A DNA stretch of 64,000 nt from NCBI RefSeq assembly GCF_004363655.1, contig NZ_SNZH01000001.1, forward strand, positions 396,451-460,450, read 5' to 3'. Under the pieces are notes generated by a model. That model did no database searches. It was not told the DNA's origin and saw nothing but the letters and a program-made list of their open reading frames with translations. The translations under genes and the position numbers were made by a program. This document shows, in pieces, positions 56,657 through 64,000 of this stretch (within the stretch, counting starts at the first letter, position 1; each line of letters opens with the position of its first letter). This DNA comes from Tahibacter aquaticus (GTDB taxonomy: Bacteria; Pseudomonadota; Gammaproteobacteria; Xanthomonadales; Rhodanobacteraceae).

Positions 56657-57585
56657 GCGCCGGCCTCGCCCAGGCTGGTTTCCAGAATGCGCCAGCACAG
56701 CTGCGGAAACTCGATGCCGACGGCGCGCGCGGCCTTGGGCACCAGCGAGTGGCTGGTCATGCCCGGCGTGGTGTTCACTTCCAGCAGCCAGTTGCGGCCG
56801 GCCTTGTCGCGCATCACGTCGACGCGGCCCCAGCCCGAGGCACCGGCCGCATCGAAGGCCTGGCGCGCGAGCTGGCGCATGTCGTGTTCCGCCGCGCCCT
56901 GCAGACCGGGGCAGATGTACTGGGTGTCTTCGGCCACGTATTTGGCGTGGTAATCGTAGAACTCGCCCCGCGGCACGATATGGATGCTGGGCAGGGCCTC
57001 GCCGTCGAGAATGCCGACGGTGAACTCGTCCCCTTCTATCAATTGTTCCAGCACTAGCTCGCCGTCATAGCGCATGGCCAGCTCGATTGCCGCGGGCAGG
57101 TCGGCGGCGCCGTAGACGCGGGTGATGCCGACGCTGGAGCCTTCGTGCGACGGCTTGACGATGACCGGATAGCCCAGCTGGGCAATCGCCGCGGCGATGT
57201 CTTCGCCTTTGCGATAGGCCTGGAAACGCGGCGTCGGCAGACCCTTGGCGATCCACACCTGCTTGGTGCGCACCTTGTCCATGGTCAGGGCCGAACCCAG
57301 TACGCCGGAACCGGTGAACGGCACGCCCAGCGCCTGCAGCGCGCCCTGCAGCATGCCGTCTTCGCCGCCGCGGCCGTGCAGGATATTGAACACGCGGGCG
57401 AAATGGCCGGCGCGCAAGGCATCGAGCAGGGCCGGAATACCGTCGACCGGGTGCGCATCCACGCCGAGCGAGCGCAGCGCTTCCAGCACATTGCGGCCGG
57501 AATCCAGCGAAACCTCGCGCTCGGCCGAGTTGCCGCCGAGGGCAACGGCTACACGTCCGAACAATGTGGGGTCGCTGATCCGCAT
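56653..57585 (-). CDS. ddlB: D-alanine-D-alanine ligase
   Basis: A 310-residue ATP-grasp enzyme making D-Ala-D-Ala for peptidoglycan. [17 protein letters not shown] is the N-terminal signature, [14 protein letters not shown] the ATP-binding segment, and [15 protein letters not shown] the metal- and substrate-binding end. Overlaps murC by TGATG and ftsQ by ATGA. Confidence 0.97.
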   Translation of the reverse strand: MRISDPTLFGRVAVALGGNSAEREVSLDSGRNVLEALRSLGVDAHPVDGIPALLDALRAGHFARVFNILHGRGGEDGMLQGALQALGVPFTGSGVLGSALTMDKVRTKQVWIAKGLPTPRFQAYRKGEDIAAAIAQLGYPVIVKPSHEGSSVGITRVYGAADLPAAIELAMRYDGELVLEQLIEGDEFTVGILDGEALPSIHIVPRGEFYDYHAKYVAEDTQYICPGLQGAAEHDMRQLARQAFDAAGASGWGRVDVMRDKAGRNWLLEVNTTPGMTSHSLVPKAARAVGIEFPQLCWRILETSLGEAGA

Positions 57586-59027
57586 CACGTCACCTTGGTT
57601 TTCAGTTCGCCCAATGCCGCCAGTTCGCTGGCCGCCGCGCCGATGTCGCCGGCGCCCATGAGCAGGAGGAGGTCGCCGTCGCGCAGCAGCGCGGGCAGCA
57701 CCGATTTGAGTTCGCGCGGATGCTCGGCCAGCACCGGATCGACCTTGCCCCGCGCGCGCAGCGCGCGCGCCAGGGCGCGCGCGTCGGCATTCGCGATCGG
57801 CGCCTCGCCGGCCGGGTAGACCTCGGTCAGTACCAGCACGTCGACTTCGCTGAGCACCTTGGCAAAGTCGTCGAGCAGATCGCGGGTGCGCGAATAGCGA
57901 TGCGGCTGGAACGCCACCACCAGGCGCCGTTCCGGCCAGCCGCCGCGGGCGGCGGCAAAAACCGCGGCCAGTTCGCTGGGGTGATGGCCGTAGTCGTCGA
58001 CCAGGCTGACACTGCCTTCGTCCAGCCTGAGTTCGCCGCGCGCCTGGAAGCGCCGGCCAACCCCCTGGAACTGGGCCAGGGCACGCTGGATCGCATCGGC
58101 TTCCACGCCCAGCTGCCAGGCCACGGCCGAGGCAGCGAGCGCATTCAATACATTGTGGCGTCCGGGAAGATTCAGCGTTATCGCAATTGTCTCGTCCTGG
58201 CCCGGAAAGCTCAGGTCGAACAGCATCTGCCCGCCCTGCTGGCGCACGTTCAGCGCACGCACGTCGGCCTCGGTGTTGTCGATGCCGTAGGTCAGGCTGC
58301 TGCGCGCCGTGGCCGCGGCCAGCTCGGCCACTTCGGCGTCGTCGATGCACAGCACCGCCAGACCGTAGAACGGCAGCCGGTGCAGGAAATCGGCGAAGGC
58401 CTTCTTCACCTTGCCGAAGTCGCCTTCGTAGTTTTCCAGATGGTCGGCATCGATATTCGTGACGATGGCGATCATCGGCGACAGCATCAGGAACGAACCG
58501 TCGGATTCGTCCGCCTCCGCCACCAGGTATTCGCCGGTGCCCAGGCGAGCATTGGCACCGGCGGCGGTGAGCTGGCCGCCGATGACGAAGGTCGGATCCA
58601 GCCCGGCCTCGGCCAGCACGCTGGCGGCGAGGCTGGTCGTCGTGGTCTTGCCGTGCGTGCCGGCCACGGCGATGCCGCGGCGGAAGCGCATCAGTTCGCC
58701 GAGCATTTCCGCCCGTGGCACGACCGGAATGCGGCGCTCACGTGCGGCCAGCAGTTCCGGATTGTCGGGCTTGATCGCGCTGGACACGACAATCGCATCG
58801 GCCGTGTCCACATGTTCCGCGGCGTGGCCGCGATCAATGCGGATGCCCAGTTCGGCCAGCCGGCGCGTGGTGGCGGAATCGGCCTTGTCCGAGCCGGAAA
58901 TGTCGTAGCCGAGGTTGTGCAGCACTTCGGCAATGCCGCTCATGCCGACGCCGCCGATACCGACGAAGTGGACACGGCGCAGCGCCTGGGTGATGTCGTC
59001 CTGCGGCGCGAGGCGGCGCGGCGTCAC
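57585..59027 (-). CDS. murC: UDP-N-acetylmuramate-L-alanine ligase
   Basis: A 480-residue Mur ligase. [17 protein letters not shown] is the N-terminal Rossmann loop, [10 protein letters not shown] the ATP site, and [11 protein letters not shown] the MurC signature. I took the GTG in the GTGA overlap with murG, supported by AGGTGG just upstream; a TTG 18 bases earlier is possible. Confidence 0.97.
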   Translation of the reverse strand: MTPRRLAPQDDITQALRRVHFVGIGGVGMSGIAEVLHNLGYDISGSDKADSATTRRLAELGIRIDRGHAAEHVDTADAIVVSSAIKPDNPELLAARERRIPVVPRAEMLGELMRFRRGIAVAGTHGKTTTTSLAASVLAEAGLDPTFVIGGQLTAAGANARLGTGEYLVAEADESDGSFLMLSPMIAIVTNIDADHLENYEGDFGKVKKAFADFLHRLPFYGLAVLCIDDAEVAELAAATARSSLTYGIDNTEADVRALNVRQQGGQMLFDLSFPGQDETIAITLNLPGRHNVLNALAASAVAWQLGVEADAIQRALAQFQGVGRRFQARGELRLDEGSVSLVDDYGHHPSELAAVFAAARGGWPERRLVVAFQPHRYSRTRDLLDDFAKVLSEVDVLVLTEVYPAGEAPIANADARALARALRARGKVDPVLAEHPRELKSVLPALLRDGDLLLLMGAGDIGAAASELAALGELKTKVT

Positions 59028-60106
59028 GCGGCCACCTGCAGGCAATGATCGGCAATCTGCTGGGCCGCATCGGGCTTGGCCAGGCTGCGTGCAGCCTCGG
59101 CCATGGCGAGCAGGCGCGGTCGGTCGTTGAGCAAGCGGTGCAATTCCTCGTGCAGGCGCGTCGGCGTGGCCTCGGTCTCGGCCAGGCGCAGCGCGGCGCC
59201 AGCGGCGACGAAGGCGTCGGCGTTACGGGTCTGGTGGTCGTCGACGGCGTGCGGATACGGCACCAGCACGGCGGCGCAGCCGGCCGCGGCAATCTCGGCC
59301 AGGGTCAGCGCACCGGCGCGGCAGACGATGAGATCGGCCCAGGCATACGCCGCGGCCATGTCGTCGATGAAGGGTTCCACGCTGGCCTCGACGCCGGCCG
59401 CAGCGTAGGCCGCGCGCGCCGCATCGGCATGGCGCGGACCGCACTGGTGACGCAGCTGCGGGCGTTCGTGCACGGCAAGGCCGGCGATGGCCTCGGGCAG
59501 GCGGGTATTGAGCGCCTGTGCGCCAAGGCTGCCGCCGAGCACCAGCAGGTGCGGCGCAGCACTGCGTCCGGCCAGGCGCTGTGCCGGCGCGGCGATGGCA
59601 GCGATGGCAGCGCGCACCGGGTTGCCTACCCAGATGGATTTCTGCGCTTGTGGAAAAGCGTCGGCAAAGCCGGCCAGTACGCGCCGCGCCAGCCGGGCCA
59701 GCACGCGATTGGTGGCGCCGGGAATGCGGTTTTGCTCGTGCACCAGCAGCGGCGTGCCGCTGAGCCAGGCCGCCAGGCCGCCCGGTCCGGCGGCAAAGCC
59801 GCCCAGCGACAGCACGCTGCGCGGCCGCGTGCGGCGCAGCGCACGGCGCGCGGCCAGCACGGCGCGGGCCAGGCGCAGCGGTGCCTTGAGCTTGGTCGCC
59901 AGGCCCTTGCCGCGCACGCCGCCGATGTCCAGCGTCTCGATCGCGATGCCGGCCTTGGGCACGAGCTGGGTTTCCAGGCCGCCCGCCGCGCCCATCCACA
60001 GCACCGGAATGCCGCGCAGGCGCAGCTCTTCCGCCACAGCCAGGCCGGGGAAAATATGTCCGCCGGTACCGCCGGCCATGATCAGCACGGGTGCGCCGGC
60101 GCTCAT
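59024..60106 (-). CDS. murG: Lipid II synthase (GlcNAc transferase) MurG
   Basis: A 360-residue GT-B glycosyltransferase that adds GlcNAc to lipid [21 protein letters not shown] is the N-terminal signature and the UDP-binding part contains [19 protein letters not shown] overlap with ftsW and GTGA overlap with murC. Confidence 0.97.
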   Translation of the reverse strand: MSAGAPVLIMAGGTGGHIFPGLAVAEELRLRGIPVLWMGAAGGLETQLVPKAGIAIETLDIGGVRGKGLATKLKAPLRLARAVLAARRALRRTRPRSVLSLGGFAAGPGGLAAWLSGTPLLVHEQNRIPGATNRVLARLARRVLAGFADAFPQAQKSIWVGNPVRAAIAAIAAPAQRLAGRSAAPHLLVLGGSLGAQALNTRLPEAIAGLAVHERPQLRHQCGPRHADAARAAYAAAGVEASVEPFIDDMAAAYAWADLIVCRAGALTLAEIAAAGCAAVLVPYPHAVDDHQTRNADAFVAAGAALRLAETEATPTRLHEELHRLLNDRPRLLAMAEAARSLAKPDAAQQIADHCLQVAA

Positions 60107-61293
60107 TCCCACACCCCGGCGTGGACGCGCGCGTTGGTCGATTCGGCGCTTTGCGCTTCCTCGCGCGTCAGCTCGTAGCTCACCCGCAGCAGCACGCCGA
60201 TCATGGCGCAGGTCATCATCACCGACGAACCGCCGGAGCTGATCAGCGGCAGGGTCAGGCCCTTGGTCGGCAGGACACCGAGATTCACGCCGATCGACAC
60301 AATGGCCTGCAGCGCAATGCACAGGGAAATGCCGAAGGCGACATAGCCCTGGAAATACAGGCCGCGCTGCACGGCGCGCGCGCCGAGCAGCAGGCCGCGG
60401 CCGCACAGCCAGGCGAACAGGCCCAGCACCAGCACGATGCCGAACAGGCCCAGTTCTTCCGCCAGCACGGCGAGAATGAAATCGGTATGCGCCTCGGGCA
60501 GGTAGAACAGCTTCTGCACCGAGCCGCCCAGGCCGACGCCGAACCACTCGCCGCGGCCGACCGCAATCAGCGCCTGCGCCAGCTGGTAGCCGTCGCCGAA
60601 CGGATCGAGGAAAGGATCGCGGAACGAAGTCAGGCGCTTGATGCGGTATTCGGCATACATCGCCGCCCAGGCCATCACCGGCATCATCGGCAGGCCGAGG
60701 AATACCAGGTTGCGCATGCGCGCGCCACCGAGCCAGATCAGGCCGACCGTGGTCGCCCCGACCAGCGCGGCGGAACCGAAATCCGGCTGTACCAGCAGCA
60801 GCACCACGCCGACGCCGGCCACGGCAATCGGCTTGATCACGCCGAAGAAGTTGCGCTGCACGCTTTCCCGGTGCCGCACCAGATAGCTGGAGAGGTAGGC
60901 GATCAGCAGCAATTTGAACGCCTCCACCGGCTGGAAGCCGGAGATGCCCAGATGTATCCAGCGCAGCGCGCCGTTGATGCGCATGCCCAGGCCGGGCACG
61001 AACACCGCCAGCAGCAGGGCGAAGCCGGCCAGCAGCACCACGCCGCTGTGGCGTTCGATCTTTTCCAGCTCCAGCCGCATCGCCGTGATCGCCAGGCCGG
61101 TGCCCAGGGCAAGGAAGACCAGATGGCGCACGACGAAGTAGAACGAGCCCTTGTGCTGGCTGTCCGCCACCGGAATCGAACTGGAGGCGACCATGACCAC
61201 GCCCAGGCCGATGAGGCCCAGCGCAGCCAGCAGCAGGCCGCGGTCGTAACGACCCGGCAGTTCGCTGCGGCGGGTGGCCTGGCTTTCGCTCAT
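60103..61293 (-). CDS. ftsW: Septal peptidoglycan polymerase FtsW
   Basis: A 396-residue SEDS-family membrane protein with about ten hydrophobic segments that polymerises lipid II at the septum. GEWFGVGLGGSVQKLFYLPE and HTDFILAVLAEELG are the conserved loop, and SSGGSSVMM the C-terminal signature. TGATG overlap with mraY. Confidence 0.96.
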   Translation of the reverse strand: MSESQATRRSELPGRYDRGLLLAALGLIGLGVVMVASSSIPVADSQHKGSFYFVVRHLVFLALGTGLAITAMRLELEKIERHSGVVLLAGFALLLAVFVPGLGMRINGALRWIHLGISGFQPVEAFKLLLIAYLSSYLVRHRESVQRNFFGVIKPIAVAGVGVVLLLVQPDFGSAALVGATTVGLIWLGGARMRNLVFLGLPMMPVMAWAAMYAEYRIKRLTSFRDPFLDPFGDGYQLAQALIAVGRGEWFGVGLGGSVQKLFYLPEAHTDFILAVLAEELGLFGIVLVLGLFAWLCGRGLLLGARAVQRGLYFQGYVAFGISLCIALQAIVSIGVNLGVLPTKGLTLPLISSGGSSVMMTCAMIGVLLRVSYELTREEAQSAESTNARVHAGVWE

Positions 61294-62378
61294 CAGCGCA
61301 CCTTCAAGGTGGCGAGGCCGATCAGCACCAGCACTACGCTGATGATCCAGAAACGCACGATCACCCGCGGCTCGGGCCAGCCCTTGAGTTCGAAGTGATG
61401 GTGAATGGGCGCCATGCGGAACAGGCGCTTGCCGGTCAGCTTGAAGCTGGCCACCTGCAGCATCACCGAGGCGGTTTCCATGACGAATACGCCGCCCATG
61501 ATCAGCAGCGCCACTTCCTGGCGCACGATCACCGCGATCAGGCCCAGCGCCGCACCGATGGCCAGTGCGCCGATGTCACCCATGAACACCTGCGCCGGAT
61601 AGGTGTTGAACCAGAGAAAGCCCAGGCCTGCACCGGCCAGCGCGCCACAGTAGATGGTCAGCTCGCCCGCGCCGGGCACCGCCGGAATTTGTAGATAATT
61701 GGAAAATACTGCATTACCGGCGAGATAGGCAAACACGCCCAGGGCGCAGGCCACCAGCACGCTGGGCATGATGGCCAGGCCGTCAAGGCCGTCGGTAAGG
61801 TTCACCGCATTGGAGAACCCGACGATCATCAGATAACCCAGCAGCACGAAGAAGAACGCCCCCAGCGGCAAGGCCACCTGCTTGAAGAACGGCAGGTACA
61901 GCGCCGTGGAAGCAGGCACGTCGGCGGTATAGAACAGGAACAGCGCCGCGCCGAGGCCGCCGATCGACTGCCAGAAATACTTCCAGCGCGCGGCCAGGCC
62001 GCGGCTGTCCTTGAGCACCAGCTTCTTGTAGTCGTCGTAGAAGCCGATCGCGCCGAATACCACCGTCACGGCCAGCACCAGCCAGACATAGCGGTTGTGC
62101 AGGTCGGCCCAGAGCAGGGTGGATGCGGCGATGGAAGCGAGAATCAACGCGCCGCCCATGGTCGGCGTGCCGGCCTTGGACAGGTGCGACTGCGGACCGT
62201 CCTGGCGGATCACCTGGCCGGCCTTGAGCGCGGCCAGACGCCGGATCATGCCCGGGCCGACCAGCAGCGATACCGCCAGTGCGGTCAGCGTTCCCATGAT
62301 GGCGCGGAACGTGAGGTACTGGAAAACGTGGAAGGCACTGATGTACGGCGTCAGCCATTCGGCCAGTTCAAGCAGCAT
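61293..62378 (-). CDS. mraY: Phospho-N-acetylmuramoyl-pentapeptide transferase
   Basis: A 361-residue ten-segment membrane enzyme making lipid [20 protein letters not shown] and FMGDIGALA carry the catalytic aspartates, and HHHFELKGW is the histidine-rich loop. GGGAC lies upstream of the ATG of MLLELAEWL. The start overlaps the end of murF by 11 bases. Confidence 0.97.
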   Translation of the reverse strand: MLLELAEWLTPYISAFHVFQYLTFRAIMGTLTALAVSLLVGPGMIRRLAALKAGQVIRQDGPQSHLSKAGTPTMGGALILASIAASTLLWADLHNRYVWLVLAVTVVFGAIGFYDDYKKLVLKDSRGLAARWKYFWQSIGGLGAALFLFYTADVPASTALYLPFFKQVALPLGAFFFVLLGYLMIVGFSNAVNLTDGLDGLAIMPSVLVACALGVFAYLAGNAVFSNYLQIPAVPGAGELTIYCGALAGAGLGFLWFNTYPAQVFMGDIGALAIGAALGLIAVIVRQEVALLIMGGVFVMETASVMLQVASFKLTGKRLFRMAPIHHHFELKGWPEPRVIVRFWIISVVLVLIGLATLKVR

Positions 62379-63729
62379 GCGAGTCCCCCTCGGTGGCCAG
62401 CAACGCGGCCACCACTTTGTCCATGGCGGAGGAACGCGAGCCCTTGACCAGGCAGCAGACGCCGGCGTGCATGTCGCGACGCAGGCGGGCAATCAGTTCG
62501 GATTGCGTAGTGAAGTGATACGCCTGCGCGCCGAACGCGCCGGCCGCGGCCTGGGCCAGTGGCCCGGTCGCATACAGCCGCGCGACGCCGAGGTCGCGCG
62601 CATGCGTGCCGATGCGTGCATGCAGGGCCAGCGCATCGGCGCCGAGTTCCTTCATGTCGCCCAGCACCAGCCAGGGCTCGCCCGGCTGCAGTACCAGCGT
62701 GTCGATGGCTGCAATGGCGGAGCCCGGGTTGGCGTTGTAGCTGTCGTCGATCAGGGTCCAGCCCTGGCCGCTGTCGCGCCGGTCCAGCCGGCCGGCGACC
62801 GCCGGTGTCTGCTCCAGTCCGGCGCGGATGTGCGCCAGCGGCACGTCCAGCGCATGGGCGATGGCGGCGGCGGCGAGTGCATTGGAGACATTGTGGCGTC
62901 CGGCCAGGGCCAGCTCGACCGGCGTGCTGCCCTGTGGCGTGTGCAGCACGAAGCGCGAGCGCGTACCCAGCTCCAGCGCAGCGGCCCAGACGTCGCACTC
63001 GGGAGAAAAACCGAAGCGCAGCACGCGCCGGGTACCGGCCATTGCACCGAACAGCGCAGCGAATCCGTCCTCGGCATTGATCACGGCGACACCGTCGGCG
63101 GGCAATGCCTGCAGCAGCGCGCCCTTGGTCTCGGCCACGCCGTCCAGCGAATGCAGGCGCTCCAGATGGGCCGGCGCGATATTGTTGACCAGGCCAACCT
63201 GGGGCCGCGCAATCGCTGCGAGGTAGGCAATGTCGCCAGGCTTGCCGGCGCCCATTTCCAGCACCGCGAATTCGGTATCGGCCGGCATCGCGAGCAGGGT
63301 CAGCGGCAGGCCGATCTCGTTGTTGTAGTTGCCCGCATTGAAATGCGTGCGGCCCTGCAGGGCGAGAATCGACGCGGCCAGCGTCTTTACCGTGGTCTTG
63401 CCGTTGGAACCGGTGATGCCGACGACACGGGCGGCCAGGCGCGCCCGCACCGCCGCAGCCAGGTCGCCCAGGGCACGCTCGGTATCGGCGACGACGATCT
63501 GCGCCAGTGCGCTGTCGACCTTGCGCGCGACCAGCGCCGCCACCGCACCGGCGCTGCGCGCCAGTTCGAGGAAATCGTGCGCGTCGACACGCTCGCCCTT
63601 GAGGGCGACAAACAGGTCGCCGCGCTGCACCTTGCGCGTGTCGGTGGCGACGCTGCCGACGACTGTATCGGTGCCGAGCAGGCGGCCCTGGCACCACACG
63701 GCGATTTCGCTCAGGCGCAGGTTCAGCAT
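62368..63729 (-). CDS. murF: UDP-MurNAc-tripeptide-D-Ala-D-Ala ligase
   Basis: A 453-residue Mur ligase adding D-Ala-D-Ala. [14 protein letters not shown] is the ATP-binding loop, [13 protein letters not shown] the MurF signature, and [12 protein letters not shown] the C-terminal-domain start. Overlaps murE by 7 bases and mraY by 11. Confidence 0.97.
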   Translation of the reverse strand: MLNLRLSEIAVWCQGRLLGTDTVVGSVATDTRKVQRGDLFVALKGERVDAHDFLELARSAGAVAALVARKVDSALAQIVVADTERALGDLAAAVRARLAARVVGITGSNGKTTVKTLAASILALQGRTHFNAGNYNNEIGLPLTLLAMPADTEFAVLEMGAGKPGDIAYLAAIARPQVGLVNNIAPAHLERLHSLDGVAETKGALLQALPADGVAVINAEDGFAALFGAMAGTRRVLRFGFSPECDVWAAALELGTRSRFVLHTPQGSTPVELALAGRHNVSNALAAAAIAHALDVPLAHIRAGLEQTPAVAGRLDRRDSGQGWTLIDDSYNANPGSAIAAIDTLVLQPGEPWLVLGDMKELGADALALHARIGTHARDLGVARLYATGPLAQAAAGAFGAQAYHFTTQSELIARLRRDMHAGVCCLVKGSRSSAMDKVVAALLATEGDSHAA

Positions 63730-64000
63730 GGCTGGGCCTGCAGCAGCTGCGCGGCGATCACCGCATCGTCGAAATCGAACTTGCGGCCGCCGATTTCCTG
63801 GTAGGGCTCGTGTCCCTTGCCGGCCACCAGTACGATGTCGCCGGTTCTGGCCTGCTGCAGCGCGAAAGCGATGGCCTTGGCGCGGTCGCGCTGAATGTGA
63901 ACAAATTTCTTTTGTGCAAAACCCGCAACGATATCCGCGACGATGGCGTCGCCGTCTTCGTCGCGCGGGTTGTCGTCGGTCACGATCACGCTGTCGGCCA
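63723..64000 (-). CDS. murE: MurE, C-terminal fragment (cut by window edge)
   Basis: The last 92 codons of a Mur ligase continuing beyond the window. TDDNPRDED carries the DNPR motif that binds meso-diaminopimelate in MurE, and [13 protein letters not shown] is the conserved C-terminal segment. In the dcw order murE precedes murF, which fits. No N-terminal information is available here. Confidence 0.93.
   Translation of the reverse strand, partial: ADSVIVTDDNPRDEDGDAIVADIVAGFAQKKFVHIQRDRAKAIAFALQQARTGDIVLVAGKGHEPYQEIGGRKFDFDDAVIAAQLLQAQPC

Overview
The window is a GC-rich gammaproteobacterial chromosome segment. Gene order points to the Xanthomonadales/Lysobacterales: sucCD beside pilSR, pilB-pilC-pilD-coaE, mutT/thiE-secA-M23 peptidase-dciA-lpxC, then the dcw cell-wall cluster. 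Two secreted proteins end in, or close to, an Asp-Gly-(Tyr/Leu) tail of the kind I associate with Rhodanobacteraceae such as Dokdonella. The family is fairly safe; the genus is a guess. I see no tRNA, rRNA, CRISPR array, insertion sequence or prophage.

Layout. (1) 106-11740, all minus strand: a LacI-type regulator, a large TonB-dependent receptor, a GH144-like glycoamylase-family lipoprotein, a CUT1 sugar ABC transporter (binding lipoprotein plus two permeases, no ATPase) and a 1054-residue multidomain glycoside hydrolase. A LacI-type operator sits just upstream of the regulator. This reads as one glucan-uptake locus, possibly for beta-1,2-glucans. (2) 11741-18718: a repeat-rich spacer, a small Cys-containing membrane protein next to nadE, and two divergent secreted proteins. 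(3) 18786-20833: sucD and sucC. (4) 21154-32010: pilS, pilR, a TfpX-like pilin accessory protein, a membrane-fused spermidine-synthase-like protein, two type IV pilins (the first behind a good sigma-54 promoter) and a GT-C-like membrane protein. (5) 32269-41027: a glycosyltransferase, a flippase-like membrane protein, and a tightly overlapping minus-strand operon for a CDP-activated, C-methylated, probably N-acylated amino-deoxysugar. (6) 41430-46226: pilB, pilC, pilD (with an unusual insertion of about 100 residues) and coaE. (7) 46529-64000: mutT/thiE, secA, M23 peptidase, dciA, lpxC, ftsZ, ftsA, ftsQ, ddlB, murC, murG, ftsW, mraY, murF and the end of murE.

How it fits together. Region 1 would bring an oligosaccharide across the outer membrane, trim it and import it. 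Regions 4-6 are a type IV pilus locus with a nucleotide-sugar pathway and glycosyltransferases embedded between the pilin genes and the assembly ATPase, which suggests pilin glycosylation, although an O-antigen role is equally possible from sequence alone. Region 7 is core envelope biogenesis and division, packed with 1-11 base gene overlaps. Three kinds of intergenic repeat are visible: a 120-bp element at 12.2 and 46.3 kb in opposite orientation, a 29-bp element at 22.8 and 32.05 kb in direct orientation, and a palindrome-rich element at 11.9-12.0 kb.
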